A stretch of 6,653 bases of DNA. Source: an uncultured Rhodospirillaceae bacterium (GTDB lineage: Bacteria > Pseudomonadota > Alphaproteobacteria > Rhodospirillales > Casp-alpha2). This document shows positions 1 to 6,651 of the stretch, piece after piece. The notes under the pieces were generated by a model that worked only from the letters and a program-made list of their open reading frames with translations, had not been told where the DNA came from and ran no database searches. The position numbers and the translations under genes were made by a program. Location of the stretch: contig CAJWVP010000168.1 in NCBI GenBank assembly GCA_913048145.1, positions 1 through 6,653 on the forward strand. The letters are read 5' to 3'. Within the stretch, counting starts at the first letter, position 1, and every line of letters begins with the position of its first letter.

Positions 1-2
1 CC

Positions 3-896
3 GGCGTCATCGAACGGCTAGGCTTCGACGCCGACACAGTGTTGGCTCGGCATCCGGACCTTGTGTATCTCTCCATCAGCGGCGTCGGGCGGGCGGGTCC
101 CTATGTGAAGAAGCGGGTGTACGACCCCGTCGTCCAGGCGCTGTCCGGCTTCGCTGAGATTCAAGCGGACCCAGTGAGCAACCGCCCAAAGATGATCCGC
201 ACCCTGATTGCCGATAAGACCACGGCTGTCTACGCCAGCCAGGCGGTCCTGGCGGCACTTCTAGCCCGGGGGCGGACGGGCAATGGCCAGCATGTGGAAT
301 TGGCCATGTTGGACACCATGGTCAGCTACATCTGGCCAGAAGCCATGGCGCAGTTCTCCAAGATTGGTGCCGAGAACCTGGACGCTGCGTCAACCCCTCA
401 CGACATGATCTTCCCGACCGCCGATGGCTATATCACCTTGGGCACCGTCTCCGACAAGGAATGGTTAGCCCTTTGCCATGCCGTCCAACGCCCAGATCTA
501 ATTGAGGACCCGCGCTTCCTGACCGCTGGTCTCCGCAACAAGAACCGCCAGGAACGCATGGAAGTGATCGAGGCCGCATTGGGCCCCTTCGGGACGACGG
601 AGATCATAGCTACTCTAGAGGCCGCCGATGTACCCTGCGCGCCGGTGCTGAGCCGCTGGGAGATGCTGTCCGACCCGCAAGTCCAGGCTAACGACGTGGT
701 CCACGAGATCGATCAACCCGGCCTGGGCCCAGTCCGCCAGGCCCGCGCTGCCGCCAAGTTCAGCGCCACGCCTAACGCCCCGGTGCCGACGGCGCCCAGA
801 CTGGGTGAACATACTGTCTCGGTGTTGGAGGACCTGGGTTACGGCGCGGGCGAGATCGCAGCCTTGATCGACGCCGGCGTTGCGGCGAAACCCTAG
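3..896 (+). CDS. CaiB/BaiF-family (family III) CoA-transferase, 5' end missing
   Basis: This is the C-terminal 297 residues of a family III CoA-transferase, which moves coenzyme A between carboxylic acids. The frame is open at the left edge and begins GVIERLGFD, the usual lead-in to the central part of these proteins. A GTG at 39 is in frame but lies inside the conserved region, so it is not the real start. Family members are about 400 residues, so roughly 100 are missing. Recognisable blocks are LSISGVGRAGPY, then YDPVVQALSGF, then RTLIADKTTAVYASQ, and GQHVELAMLDTM. The Asp of MLDTM (codon 312-314) aligns with the catalytic Asp169 of formyl-CoA transferase. The end has the usual PRLGEHT and VLEDLGY motifs before a TAG stop. 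Substrates cannot be told from the sequence; the wording suggests a short-chain acyl or dicarboxylic acid CoA-transferase, but that is a guess. It is convergent with the neighbouring operon and not part of it. Confidence 0.93.
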   Translation, partial: GVIERLGFDADTVLARHPDLVYLSISGVGRAGPYVKKRVYDPVVQALSGFAEIQADPVSNRPKMIRTLIADKTTAVYASQAVLAALLARGRTGNGQHVELAMLDTMVSYIWPEAMAQFSKIGAENLDAASTPHDMIFPTADGYITLGTVSDKEWLALCHAVQRPDLIEDPRFLTAGLRNKNRQERMEVIEAALGPFGTTEIIATLEAADVPCAPVLSRWEMLSDPQVQANDVVHEIDQPGLGPVRQARAAAKFSATPNAPVPTAPRLGEHTVSVLEDLGYGAGEIAALIDAGVAAKP

Positions 897-1699
897 TTGC
901 CCAAGTCCTCGTCGCACAAGAGGCGGGAGGTCATCTCGGTGAACCCATCCCCGGCACGCTCTTCGGTTACGAAGGCGGGCGGCGACATCAGTTGGTCCGC
1001 GAAGTCCCGCACATTGGCAACACCCACGGCGTTCGGGAAATAGGCGAAGGCCGGTTGGTCGTTGGGGGAATCGCCGACAAACACGAAGCGCGCTTTCTCC
1101 GCATCGAGATCAACGTGGAAGATTTCATCGAACAAATGACGGATCATCGTCAGCTTGTCGTACTCGCCGAACCAACCGTTGACGTGGATGGAGCTGACCT
1201 TGGCCGTCATGCCGGCATTGGTCATTAGCCACACGATGCGGTCGATGGCATCGCGGTCCAAGGGGGGCACGTCCTCGCAGAAATCGATGGCCAAGTCAGT
1301 CTCCCTGTACGCCTGATCGGCGGCGATGGAGGCGCCGGGTACGGCCGCCACGATCTGTTGGCCGATGGCATCCAGTTTAGTCCTATTAGCGGCGATGGCG
1401 TCGCCATCCGCGTAGTAGCGCCGGGTCATGCGCCGTTCGTCATGGTCATAACGGAAGTAAAAGGCGCCGTTCTCCCCGACGATGGCATCCACGGGCCACA
1501 TGCGGGCGATGTGATCGCACCAGCCAGCGGGCCGGCCCGTTACCGGTACAACCAGTTTCCCAGCGTTCCGCAGGTCCGCCAACGCGGCGTAAGCCTTAGC
1601 GGTGAGCCGGCCGTCGGTGGTTAGCGTATCGTCGATGTCCAGGAGCACCCCGCGCACGGCGCGGCGGTCGTCATCCGGAAAGGCCATGAGCGACTGCAT
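893..1699 (-). CDS. HAD-superfamily phosphatase (HAD-IIB/Cof-like)
   Basis: A 268-residue HAD hydrolase that probably removes phosphate from a small metabolite in the cytoplasm. All four HAD motifs are present: motif I DIDDTLT with nucleophile Asp21 and acid/base Asp23; motif II PVTGRP with Thr54; a motif III candidate Lys182 in EYDKLTM; and motif IV GDSPND (Asp210, Asp214) for Mg2+ binding. About 120 residues lie between motifs II and III, including GENGAFYF and the SSIHVNGWFG stretch, which fits a C2-type cap as in sugar-phosphate phosphatases (sucrose-6-phosphate or mannosyl-3-phosphoglycerate phosphatase relatives). The substrate is unknown. The ATG at 1699 is 2 bases after the pheT stop. 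No strong Shine-Dalgarno is visible (only AGG close to the start), so translation is probably coupled to pheT. A second in-frame ATG at residue 5 is an alternative start. Its TAG stop overlaps the stop of the facing CoA-transferase gene. Confidence 0.88.
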   Translation of the reverse strand: MQSLMAFPDDDRRAVRGVLLDIDDTLTTDGRLTAKAYAALADLRNAGKLVVPVTGRPAGWCDHIARMWPVDAIVGENGAFYFRYDHDERRMTRRYYADGDAIAANRTKLDAIGQQIVAAVPGASIAADQAYRETDLAIDFCEDVPPLDRDAIDRIVWLMTNAGMTAKVSSIHVNGWFGEYDKLTMIRHLFDEIFHVDLDAEKARFVFVGDSPNDQPAFAYFPNAVGVANVRDFADQLMSPPAFVTEERAGDGFTEMTSRLLCDEDLGN

Positions 1700-1701
1700 A
1701 C

Positions 1702-4110
1702 CTATCCGCGTAACGTGGCGCCCGTAGCCTTGGCCACGTTGGCGACAACCTTGTCGGCGACGGCATCAATCTCCACGTCGGTCAGGGTGCGGTCCATGGC
1801 CTGCAGGGTCACCGACAGTGCCAGCGATTTTTTGCCCGCCTCCACGTTACCACCGGCAAACACGTCGAACACCTCGGTTTCGGTGATCAACTGCTTGTCC
1901 GCCTGGCTGGCCGCCGCGGCGACCTTGACCGCTGTGACGTCGGTGTCCACCAGGAAAGCGAAATCGCGCGAGACTTTCTGATAGGCCGACAACATCAAAT
2001 GCGCGCGCGCCGCGTCCTTCTTGCGCTTCGGTTTCGGCAGGTTGTCGAGCAAAATCTCGAACGCGGCTACCGGGCCAGCAATGTCGAACACCTTAAGGAT
2101 CCGGGGATGCACATCACCGAAGTAGGCAAGCTTGTTCTTTGGTCCCTGCTGGAAGGTGCCGGAACGGGCCGGGTGGAAATAGGCCGGCGTTTCGGTGGAA
2201 ATCTGCAGCCTGTCCGTGGCGATACCGATCTCATCCAAGACGGCGATTACGTCGGCTTTTGCGTCGAAGGCGTCCACAGGGCGGGGCTTGCCAGCCCAGT
2301 GGCGTATGCCGTTGTTGCCCGTGCGGATTCCCGTGGCCGCCATGGTCTGGTCATCAGGCTGGTCACCCGTGAACTGCGGCCCCACCTCGAACAACGCCGT
2401 GTCGGCGATGCCGCGCGCGCCGTTGCGCACGGCAGCGTTGATCAGATTCGGTAGGATCGAACCGCGCATGACGTCCAGATCAGCGCTAATGGGGTTGGCA
2501 AGCTTGATGGCGTCCGCCACCTCACCAAAGAGTGCCGCATCCTTTTCCGCCAGAAACGAATAGGTCACCGCCTCAGTCATGCCCCGCGACGCCAGTACAC
2601 GCCGGGCATCGGCGCGGCGGGTCTGATCCACAGTGCGCGCCGCATGCGGCAACGTATCCATGAGGGACATGGGTTCGGCTGGGATATTGTCATATCCGTG
2701 GATCCGTACCACCTCTTCCACCAGACAGGCCTCGCCGACGATGTCCGGGCGCCACGACGGCACCTGGGTCTCAAAGCTGTCGCCCTTGCGCGCATGCGAG
2801 AAGCCCAGCACCTTCAGAATTCGCGAAACCTCCCCGGCGTCTAGATCGACACCGCCCAAGGTCCGCACCCGTTCATGGCGAAGGGTGATGCTCTTCTGCC
2901 AATCGGGTGCGCCGCCGGCAACCACCACGTGGGACGGCTCGCCGCCGCAGAACTCCATGACCAGACGGGTGGCGATCTCCATGGCGGGTTCCAGGAAGGC
3001 CGGGTCGACCCCGCGTTCGAACCGGAACCGCGCGTCCGATTGCAGGTTCAGCTTGCGTCCAGTCATGGCCGTGCGAATGGGATCGAAGTAGGCGCATTCG
3101 ATGAACACGTCCGTGGTTTCTTCCGTGCAACCCGATTCCTCGCCACCCATGATGCCACCGAGGGCTTCCGCCTTCACATCGTCGGCAATCACGCACATCT
3201 CGGCGTCCATGGTGTAGGTTTTGCCGTCCAACGCGAACAGTTCCTCACCGTCGTGGGCCATGCGCGGGCGCACGTTACCCGTTACCTTGGCGGCGTCGAA
3301 CACGTGCAGCGGCCGACCCAGTTCGATGGTCACCAGGTTGGTGATGTCGACCAGCGCCGAAATAGGGCGCAACCCCACGGCCAACAGTTTGTCCTGCACC
3401 CAGGCGGGACTGGGCCTGTTTCTAACGCCTTTGACGTAGCGTCCGATAAAGTAAGGGCAGGCGTCCTTCTTGTCGTCCGGGAAATCGAAAATCACATCGA
3501 TGGGGCTCTCAAATTTGCCCGGGATCGGCTTCGTATCCAAGGGTTTCATGGTGCCGATGCCGGCCGCCGCCAGATCGCGCGCGATCCCCCGCACCCCCAG
3601 GCAATCGCCTCGGTTCGGCGTGATGGCGATCTCGACAATGGGATCGTCCAGACCCATGACTTCGATAGCAGGGGCGCCAATTGGCGTGTCTTCGGGGAAC
3701 TCTACGATGCCGTCGTGTTCATCAGAAATGCCCATCTCGCGTTCGGACAATAGCATGCCGCAGCTCTCGACGCCTCGGATTTCCGCCTTCTTCAAGGTTA
3801 TGTCCGTGCCTGGGATGTAACTTCCCTCGGCGGCGAAGACGCCTTTCATGCCGGTCCGCGCGTTAGGCGCGCCGCAAACGACCTGGTGCTCGGTGCCGTC
3901 ACCGGTATCGACCCGGCAGACCCGCAGGCGGTCTGCATCGGGATGCTGCCTGGCCTCCAGAACATGGCCAACCATGAAGGTCTCCAGGCCCTTAGCCCGG
4001 TCGGTGACCTTTTCCACTTCCAGGCCGATGACCGTGAGTTTGTCGAGGATGGCTTCCAACTCCGCGTTGGTGTCCAGGTGCTCCTTGAGCCAGGCGAGTG
4101 TAAATTTCAT
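1702..4110 (-). CDS. pheT: Phenylalanine--tRNA ligase beta subunit
   Basis: The 802-residue beta subunit of the cytoplasmic (alpha-beta)2 phenylalanyl-tRNA synthetase, which charges tRNA-Phe and edits misacylated tRNA. The length is normal for the bacterial protein. Domains in order: N-terminal MKFTLAWLKEHL; an OB-fold tRNA-binding domain around 41-150 with HPDADRLRVC at 57-66; the B3/B4 editing region around 160-390, with ITPNRGDCLGVRG at 163-175, LGGIMGG at 317-323 and DARFRFERGVDP at 359-370; a B5 domain around 405-480 with PSWRPDI and EEVVRIHGYDN; a catalytic-like core; and a C-terminal anticodon-binding (FDX-ACB) domain from about 706, marked by KVSRDFAFLV. The start ATG overlaps the pheS stop as ATGA, with GGAGG 9 bases upstream (4120-4124), so translation is coupled and gives matched amounts of the two subunits. 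No frameshift or missing domain is seen. Confidence 0.98.
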   Translation of the reverse strand: MKFTLAWLKEHLDTNAELEAILDKLTVIGLEVEKVTDRAKGLETFMVGHVLEARQHPDADRLRVCRVDTGDGTEHQVVCGAPNARTGMKGVFAAEGSYIPGTDITLKKAEIRGVESCGMLLSEREMGISDEHDGIVEFPEDTPIGAPAIEVMGLDDPIVEIAITPNRGDCLGVRGIARDLAAAGIGTMKPLDTKPIPGKFESPIDVIFDFPDDKKDACPYFIGRYVKGVRNRPSPAWVQDKLLAVGLRPISALVDITNLVTIELGRPLHVFDAAKVTGNVRPRMAHDGEELFALDGKTYTMDAEMCVIADDVKAEALGGIMGGEESGCTEETTDVFIECAYFDPIRTAMTGRKLNLQSDARFRFERGVDPAFLEPAMEIATRLVMEFCGGEPSHVVVAGGAPDWQKSITLRHERVRTLGGVDLDAGEVSRILKVLGFSHARKGDSFETQVPSWRPDIVGEACLVEEVVRIHGYDNIPAEPMSLMDTLPHAARTVDQTRRADARRVLASRGMTEAVTYSFLAEKDAALFGEVADAIKLANPISADLDVMRGSILPNLINAAVRNGARGIADTALFEVGPQFTGDQPDDQTMAATGIRTGNNGIRHWAGKPRPVDAFDAKADVIAVLDEIGIATDRLQISTETPAYFHPARSGTFQQGPKNKLAYFGDVHPRILKVFDIAGPVAAFEILLDNLPKPKRKKDAARAHLMLSAYQKVSRDFAFLVDTDVTAVKVAAAASQADKQLITETEVFDVFAGGNVEAGKKSLALSVTLQAMDRTLTDVEIDAVADKVVANVAKATGATLRG

Positions 4111-5183
4111 CGGTTCAGTCCTCCGACCACGCTCGGCACATCCAAGGCGCTGAACCCATAGTGCTTGAGCCAGCGAAGATCGGTCTCATAGAAGGTACGA
4201 AGGTCGGGAATACCGTATTTCAGCATGGCCAGACGCTCGACACCCATGCCGAAGGCGAAACCCTGGTATTCGTTCGGATCCACACCGCAGTTCTCCAGGA
4301 CCTTAGGGTTGACCATGCCACAACCTAAAATCTCCAGCCAATCGTCGCCATGACCAATACGGAAGGTGCCGCCCTCGCGGGTACAACCGATATCCACTTC
4401 CGCTGACGGCTCCGTGAACGGGAAGTAGCTGGCTCGGAAGCGGACCGGCAAATCGTCTACGTCGAAGAAGGCGCGGCAAAACTCGATCAGGCAGCCCTTC
4501 AGGTTCCCCATGTGCGTGGTCTTGTCGACGACTAGGCCCTCAACCTGATGGAACATGGGCGAATGTGTGGCATCGTAATCGCAACGATAGGTTCGTCCCG
4601 GCACGATCAGACGGAACGGCGGTTCGCCGTTCTGCATGGAACGAATCTGGACCGGCGACGTGTGGGTGCGGAGCACCATGCGTTCGCCATCCTGTTCGCC
4701 GGGCAGGTAAAAGGTGTCGTGTTCCTGGCGGGCCGGGTGGTCCGGGGGGATGTTGAGGGCGGTGAAGTTGTGCCAGTCGTCTTCTATGTCCGGACCTTCG
4801 GCGATGTTGAAGCCCATCTCACCCAGGACAGCGACGATTTCATCAATGGTCTGGCTGATAGGGTGGATGCGGCCCTGCATCTCGGGGCGCACGGGCAAAG
4901 TCACATCGATGCGATCGGTCTCAAGACCAGCATCCAACTCCGCATCCTCAAGCATCGCCTTGCGCGCCTCGATGGCGTCGGCAACCTCAGCCTTCAGCGC
5001 ATTCAGGGCCTGCCCCATAGCCTTGCGTTCATCGGGGTCCATGCCGCCGAGCCCCTTCATGAGCCCGGTGATCTGGCCCTTCTTGCCGAGCGCGCTGACC
5101 CGGAGCTCTTCCAGGGCCTGCGTATCGGCGGCGCCAGCCACCGCGTTGGTCAGTTCTTTGCGAAGACGTTCTAAATCTTCCAT
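4107..5183 (-). CDS. pheS: Phenylalanine--tRNA ligase alpha subunit
   Basis: The catalytic alpha subunit of phenylalanyl-tRNA synthetase, 358 residues from the chosen start. Residues 1-90 form the N-terminal helical arm typical of PheS, which contacts tRNA. The class II catalytic core follows, with HPARQEHDTFYL (149-160), LRTHTSPVQIR (171-181), motif 2 GRTYRCDYDATHSPMFHQVEG (from 197), and motif 3 GFAFGMGVERLAML (308-321). Ala310 in motif 3 matches the residue known to set the size of the amino-acid pocket (Ala294 in E. coli), so normal Phe specificity is expected. The frame extends upstream to a possible GTG at 5244-5246. The ATG at 5181-5183 is preferred because AGGA lies 6 bases before it and family N-termini begin near MEDLERLRKEL; the extra 21 residues would come from the upstream hairpin. 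The stop overlaps the pheT start. Confidence 0.98.
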   Translation of the reverse strand: MEDLERLRKELTNAVAGAADTQALEELRVSALGKKGQITGLMKGLGGMDPDERKAMGQALNALKAEVADAIEARKAMLEDAELDAGLETDRIDVTLPVRPEMQGRIHPISQTIDEIVAVLGEMGFNIAEGPDIEDDWHNFTALNIPPDHPARQEHDTFYLPGEQDGERMVLRTHTSPVQIRSMQNGEPPFRLIVPGRTYRCDYDATHSPMFHQVEGLVVDKTTHMGNLKGCLIEFCRAFFDVDDLPVRFRASYFPFTEPSAEVDIGCTREGGTFRIGHGDDWLEILGCGMVNPKVLENCGVDPNEYQGFAFGMGVERLAMLKYGIPDLRTFYETDLRWLKHYGFSALDVPSVVGGLNR

Positions 5184-5189
5184 ATCAGT

Positions 5190-5193
5190 TCCT
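5190..5193 (-). promoter_or_regulatory. Ribosome binding site of pheS
   Basis: On the minus strand AGGA sits 6 bases before the ATG at 5181-5183. This decides the start of pheS: the alternative upstream GTG at 5244-5246 has no such site and lies next to a stable stem. Confidence 0.7.
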
Positions 5194-5199
5194 GTCCGT

Positions 5200-5241
5200 A
5201 AAACGGCAACCGGGAGACGCCGCACAAGCGGGCTCCCGGTT
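5200..5241 (-). terminator. Hairpin between rplT and pheS: possible attenuator or partial terminator
   Basis: A perfect 9-base-pair stem pairs 5233-5241 with 5208-5216 (AACCGGGAG with CTCCCGGTT). Inside the 16-base loop, CCGC and GCGG form a second 4-base-pair stem around a 4-base loop. On the minus strand only a short T4 run (5200-5203) follows, four bases after the stem, so it is a weak intrinsic terminator at best. It may reduce read-through from the ribosomal protein genes into pheST or stabilise a processed mRNA end. No Phe-rich leader peptide of the pheM kind is visible in the gap. The structure is seen in the sequence; the regulatory role is inferred. Confidence 0.5.
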
Positions 5242-5254
5242 TCCAAATCAGCTG

Positions 5255-5270
5255 CGGCGCGTTAGCGCCG
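5255..5270 (-). repeat. Short inverted repeat just after rplT
   Basis: CGGCGC and GCGCCG form a 6-base-pair stem with a 4-base loop, starting about 9 bases downstream of the rplT stop. No T-run follows. It may protect the 3' end of the rpmI-rplT message or act together with the larger hairpin just downstream; the function is unknown. Confidence 0.4.
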
Positions 5271-5278
5271 GGGTCCGA

Positions 5279-5644
5279 TTACGCGGCCTTGGCGAGAGCG
5301 GCTTGTGCCTGATCCACCAAGCTCTTAAAAGCTGCCGGCTCATTGGTCGCTAGGTCCGACAGTACCTTGCGATCGATTCCGATCTCGGCCCTGTTGAGGC
5401 CGTTCATGAGCTGCGAATAGGTCATCCCGTGTTCTCGGGCGCCGGCATTGATGCGCTGGATCCACAGGCTCCGGAACGAGCGCTTTTTAGCGCGGCGATC
5501 GCGGTAGGCGTATTGCAGCCCCTTTTCGACCCGCTCGATAGCCAAACGCAGGTTGTTCTTGGAACGGCCACGGTAACCCTTGGCCAGCTTGAGAATTTTC
5601 TTCCGCCGCGCGTTACGGGCGACGGCTCTTTTGACGCGTGACAT
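5279..5644 (-). CDS. rplT: 50S ribosomal protein L20
   Basis: L20 binds 23S rRNA and is needed early in large-subunit assembly. The 121-residue product has the usual length (about 117-120) and the family layout: a very basic N-terminal extension (SRVKRAVARNARRKKILKLAKGYRGR) that reaches into the rRNA, then LRLAIERVEKGLQYAYRDRR, WIQRINAGAREHGMTYSQ and the globular end NRAEIGIDRKVLSDLA. The start ATG at 5642-5644 has GGAG 9 bases upstream (5654-5657). It lies 27 bases after rpmI and is cotranscribed with it. In E. coli and Bacillus, L20 or its partner genes are feedback-regulated through leader RNA; no matching leader structure can be confirmed here. Confidence 0.98.
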   Translation of the reverse strand: MSRVKRAVARNARRKKILKLAKGYRGRSKNNLRLAIERVEKGLQYAYRDRRAKKRSFRSLWIQRINAGAREHGMTYSQLMNGLNRAEIGIDRKVLSDLATNEPAAFKSLVDQAQAALAKAA

Positions 5645-5671
5645 GATGTGTCTCTCCGTAAATCCAGATGC

Positions 5672-5869
5672 TTAGGCGTTCGGTAGGCAGGCCTTCACCA
5701 GGCGCGCATCGGCGTCGCACAGGATCATGGTGCCCCGGGCGTTACGCTTCATTTTCTGGGAACGTCGGCGCAGGAAGTGCCGTTTGCCGGAAGGATTAGC
5801 CCGGACCTTGCCGGAACCGGTGAGACGAAAGCGCTTCTTGGCGCTCGACTTGGTCTTCATCTTGGGCAT
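5672..5869 (-). CDS. rpmI: 50S ribosomal protein L35
   Basis: A small basic protein of the 50S subunit, 65 residues, the standard length. It begins MPKMKTKSSAKKRFRLTGSG and continues with the family hallmark GKRHFLRRRSQKMKRNARG, then a less basic tail ending ACLPNA. The ATG at 5867-5869 is preceded by a full GGAGG 7 bases upstream (5877-5881), so the start is certain. It is the first gene of the minus-strand operon: a promoter lies about 80 bases upstream and there is no infC between, unlike the infC-rpmI-rplT order of many bacteria. Confidence 0.97.
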   Translation of the reverse strand: MPKMKTKSSAKKRFRLTGSGKVRANPSGKRHFLRRRSQKMKRNARGTMILCDADARLVKACLPNA

Positions 5870-5876
5870 TTTCTGT

Positions 5877-5881
5877 CCTCC
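5877..5881 (-). promoter_or_regulatory. Ribosome binding site of rpmI
   Basis: GGAGG on the minus strand, 7 bases before the rpmI ATG: a full-strength Shine-Dalgarno, as expected for a ribosomal protein gene. Confidence 0.85.
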
Positions 5882-5949
5882 ATCTTTCGAGGTTCAGTTC
5901 GACGTAGCTGGGCATGCCCTTTTCAGCCTGACCACGCGGAAGAGGGCGG

Positions 5950-5978
5950 GTTATAGCTCTCCCTCGGTCTCTTTGCAA
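5950..5978 (-). promoter_or_regulatory. Sigma70-type promoter of the rpmI-rplT-pheS-pheT operon
   Basis: On the minus strand TTGCAA (5973-5978) and TATAAC (5950-5955) are separated by exactly 17 bases, a near-consensus housekeeping promoter. Transcription would start near 5943, giving a leader of about 74 bases before rpmI. The leader contains the palindrome GGGCATGCCC (5910-5919) but no clear terminator or riboswitch. The promoter shows that native operon sequence extends at least to about 5978, which limits where any foreign junction can begin. Motif match only; no expression evidence. Confidence 0.65.
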
Positions 5979-6241
5979 GCGATGAGCACCTGTTTTTAAC
6001 AGACCTCACGTCCTCGCTATCCGCGGAACACCTTTCTCATGTTCTCAAGAAGATAGATGACGATTTCCACGCCCAGAGGCTGGTTTTCCAGCTCTATCCG
6101 CCGACCATTCCCTATGAGATTGGCCTTCTGTACCCGACGCTGCGATCGCGTTTGCACCTGGCGCGGGAGCTCGCCGACGCCGCGAAGGCGTATATTCGGA
6201 CCCTGCTCTACGAACAGAGCCTGCGGCGTCCGCAATCAGCC
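5957..6241 (+). CDS. Fragment of an unrecognised protein, lacking both ends
   Basis: One plus-strand frame is open from the stop at 5954-5956 and looks like real protein: SAEHLSHVLKKIDDDFHAQ, then LVFQLYPPTIPYEIGLLYPT, then LRSRLHLARELADAAKAYIR and TLLYEQSLRRP. Many codons end in G or C, and GC over 5981-6240 is about 57%. No ATG or GTG occurs in frame; the only start-like codon is a TTG at 6152, inside the good stretch. The frame runs on to a stop at 6437-6439, but past about 6241 it is antisense to the ARM frame and loses character, so the native end is missing. The LYP...R...A..Y pattern faintly recalls the C-terminal end of a LysR-type effector domain, but this is weak and I do not assign a family. 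The left end overlaps the rpmI promoter, suggesting a joined fragment or a disrupted gene. The minus-strand ORF at 6017-6235 is less protein-like. Confidence 0.45.
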
Positions 6242-6651
6242 ACATCCCCACTAAGGATCTTTTCGAAATGGATTTGGCAAGCGGAAAGGATAGCTTGTAC
6301 TCCACCTTCGTCAACAATGGCACCCATGACCGCTGGAGAGTTGGAGTGCGACAAATTATTAAATGAATCAATTGTGGTTTCTACAATCTCAGCGTTCCAC
6401 TCGTACTCTTTAAGGAGGTTTAATGCAGCAAACACATAGTTTTTCTCAATCATCACCTCCCCACTCCCGGGATGACATGCTAAATTAGCTGCAGCATTTA
6501 CAGCTGAAAGCGCGTACGATTCCGAATCTACGGATGGCAATAGCTCTGAAACAAATGATGGCGCTCCCTCCTTCATAATAACTTCGTATTCGTTGTCATT
6601 GTTGTCGGAGGAGAGATTTGCCAGCACGTCTAAGCTCAACGTAACTAATTC
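6208..6651 (-). CDS. Armadillo (ARM) repeat protein fragment, eukaryote-like, open at right edge
   Basis: The minus-strand frame enters from the right edge and runs 147 codons to a TAG at 6208-6210. Residues 1-131 are armadillo repeats of about 42-44 residues: a partial unit ending MKE; a unit at 29-71 from GAPSFVSELL through AVNAAANLA; a unit at 72-115 from YVFAALNLL through DSFNNLSHS to IVDE; and a partial unit beginning GGVQAILSAC. The repeated NLA/NLS helix ends and the G-x-[VP] unit starts are the usual ARM signs. ARM arrays bind peptides or partner proteins and are mainly eukaryotic. There is no start codon at the edge; a TTG at 6637-6639 is in frame but internal. Residues after about 131 (GDVADCGRRRLCS) no longer fit the repeat and run into GC-rich DNA, so the true end is probably cut at about 6230-6258. 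GC here is about 44%, unlike the rest. Partner and function are unknown. Confidence 0.6.
   Translation of the reverse strand, partial: ELVTLSLDVLANLSSDNNDNEYEVIMKEGAPSFVSELLPSVDSESYALSAVNAAANLACHPGSGEVMIEKNYVFAALNLLKEYEWNAEIVETTIDSFNNLSHSNSPAVMGAIVDEGGVQAILSACQIHFEKILSGDVADCGRRRLCS
6230..6258. other. Probable junction between unrelated sequences
   Basis: Left of this stretch the DNA is about 57% GC and codes on the plus strand; right of it the DNA is about 44% GC and codes ARM repeats on the minus strand. Both frames lose their protein character here. No direct repeat, terminal inverted repeat or integrase-type site is visible at the change. A GATC lies at 6256-6259, but this 4-mer is too common to mean much. 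The break point cannot be fixed more closely by eye. Confidence 0.5.

Noticed and set aside
2875..3753. 292-codon plus-strand ORF antisense to pheT
   Set aside because: It is a mirror frame of a high-GC conserved gene; its translation is rich in His, Arg and Gly with no family pattern, while the minus strand encodes intact PheT domains throughout.
4548..5174. 208-codon plus-strand ORF antisense to pheS
   Set aside because: It lies fully inside pheS on the opposite strand, has no ribosome binding site, and shows no recognisable motif.
5184..5246. Longer pheS start adding 21 residues
   Set aside because: The extension is encoded by the hairpin region, its GTG has no Shine-Dalgarno, and the ATG at 5183 has a well-placed AGGA and a family-like N-terminus.
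5910..5919. Palindrome GGGCATGCCC in the rpmI leader, considered as an operator
   Set aside because: A single 10-base palindrome with only 3 pairs around a 4-base loop, not repeated nearby; too little to call a binding site.
5796..5978. 60-codon minus-strand ORF overlapping the rpmI start, considered as a leader peptide
   Set aside because: It overlaps rpmI out of frame, includes the promoter elements themselves, and has no good ribosome binding site; rpmI has a full GGAGG.
6045..6371. 108-codon minus-strand ORF across the composition change
   Set aside because: It crosses the probable junction, is out of frame with the ARM repeats, and its sequence is low-information Arg/Ser/Ala text.
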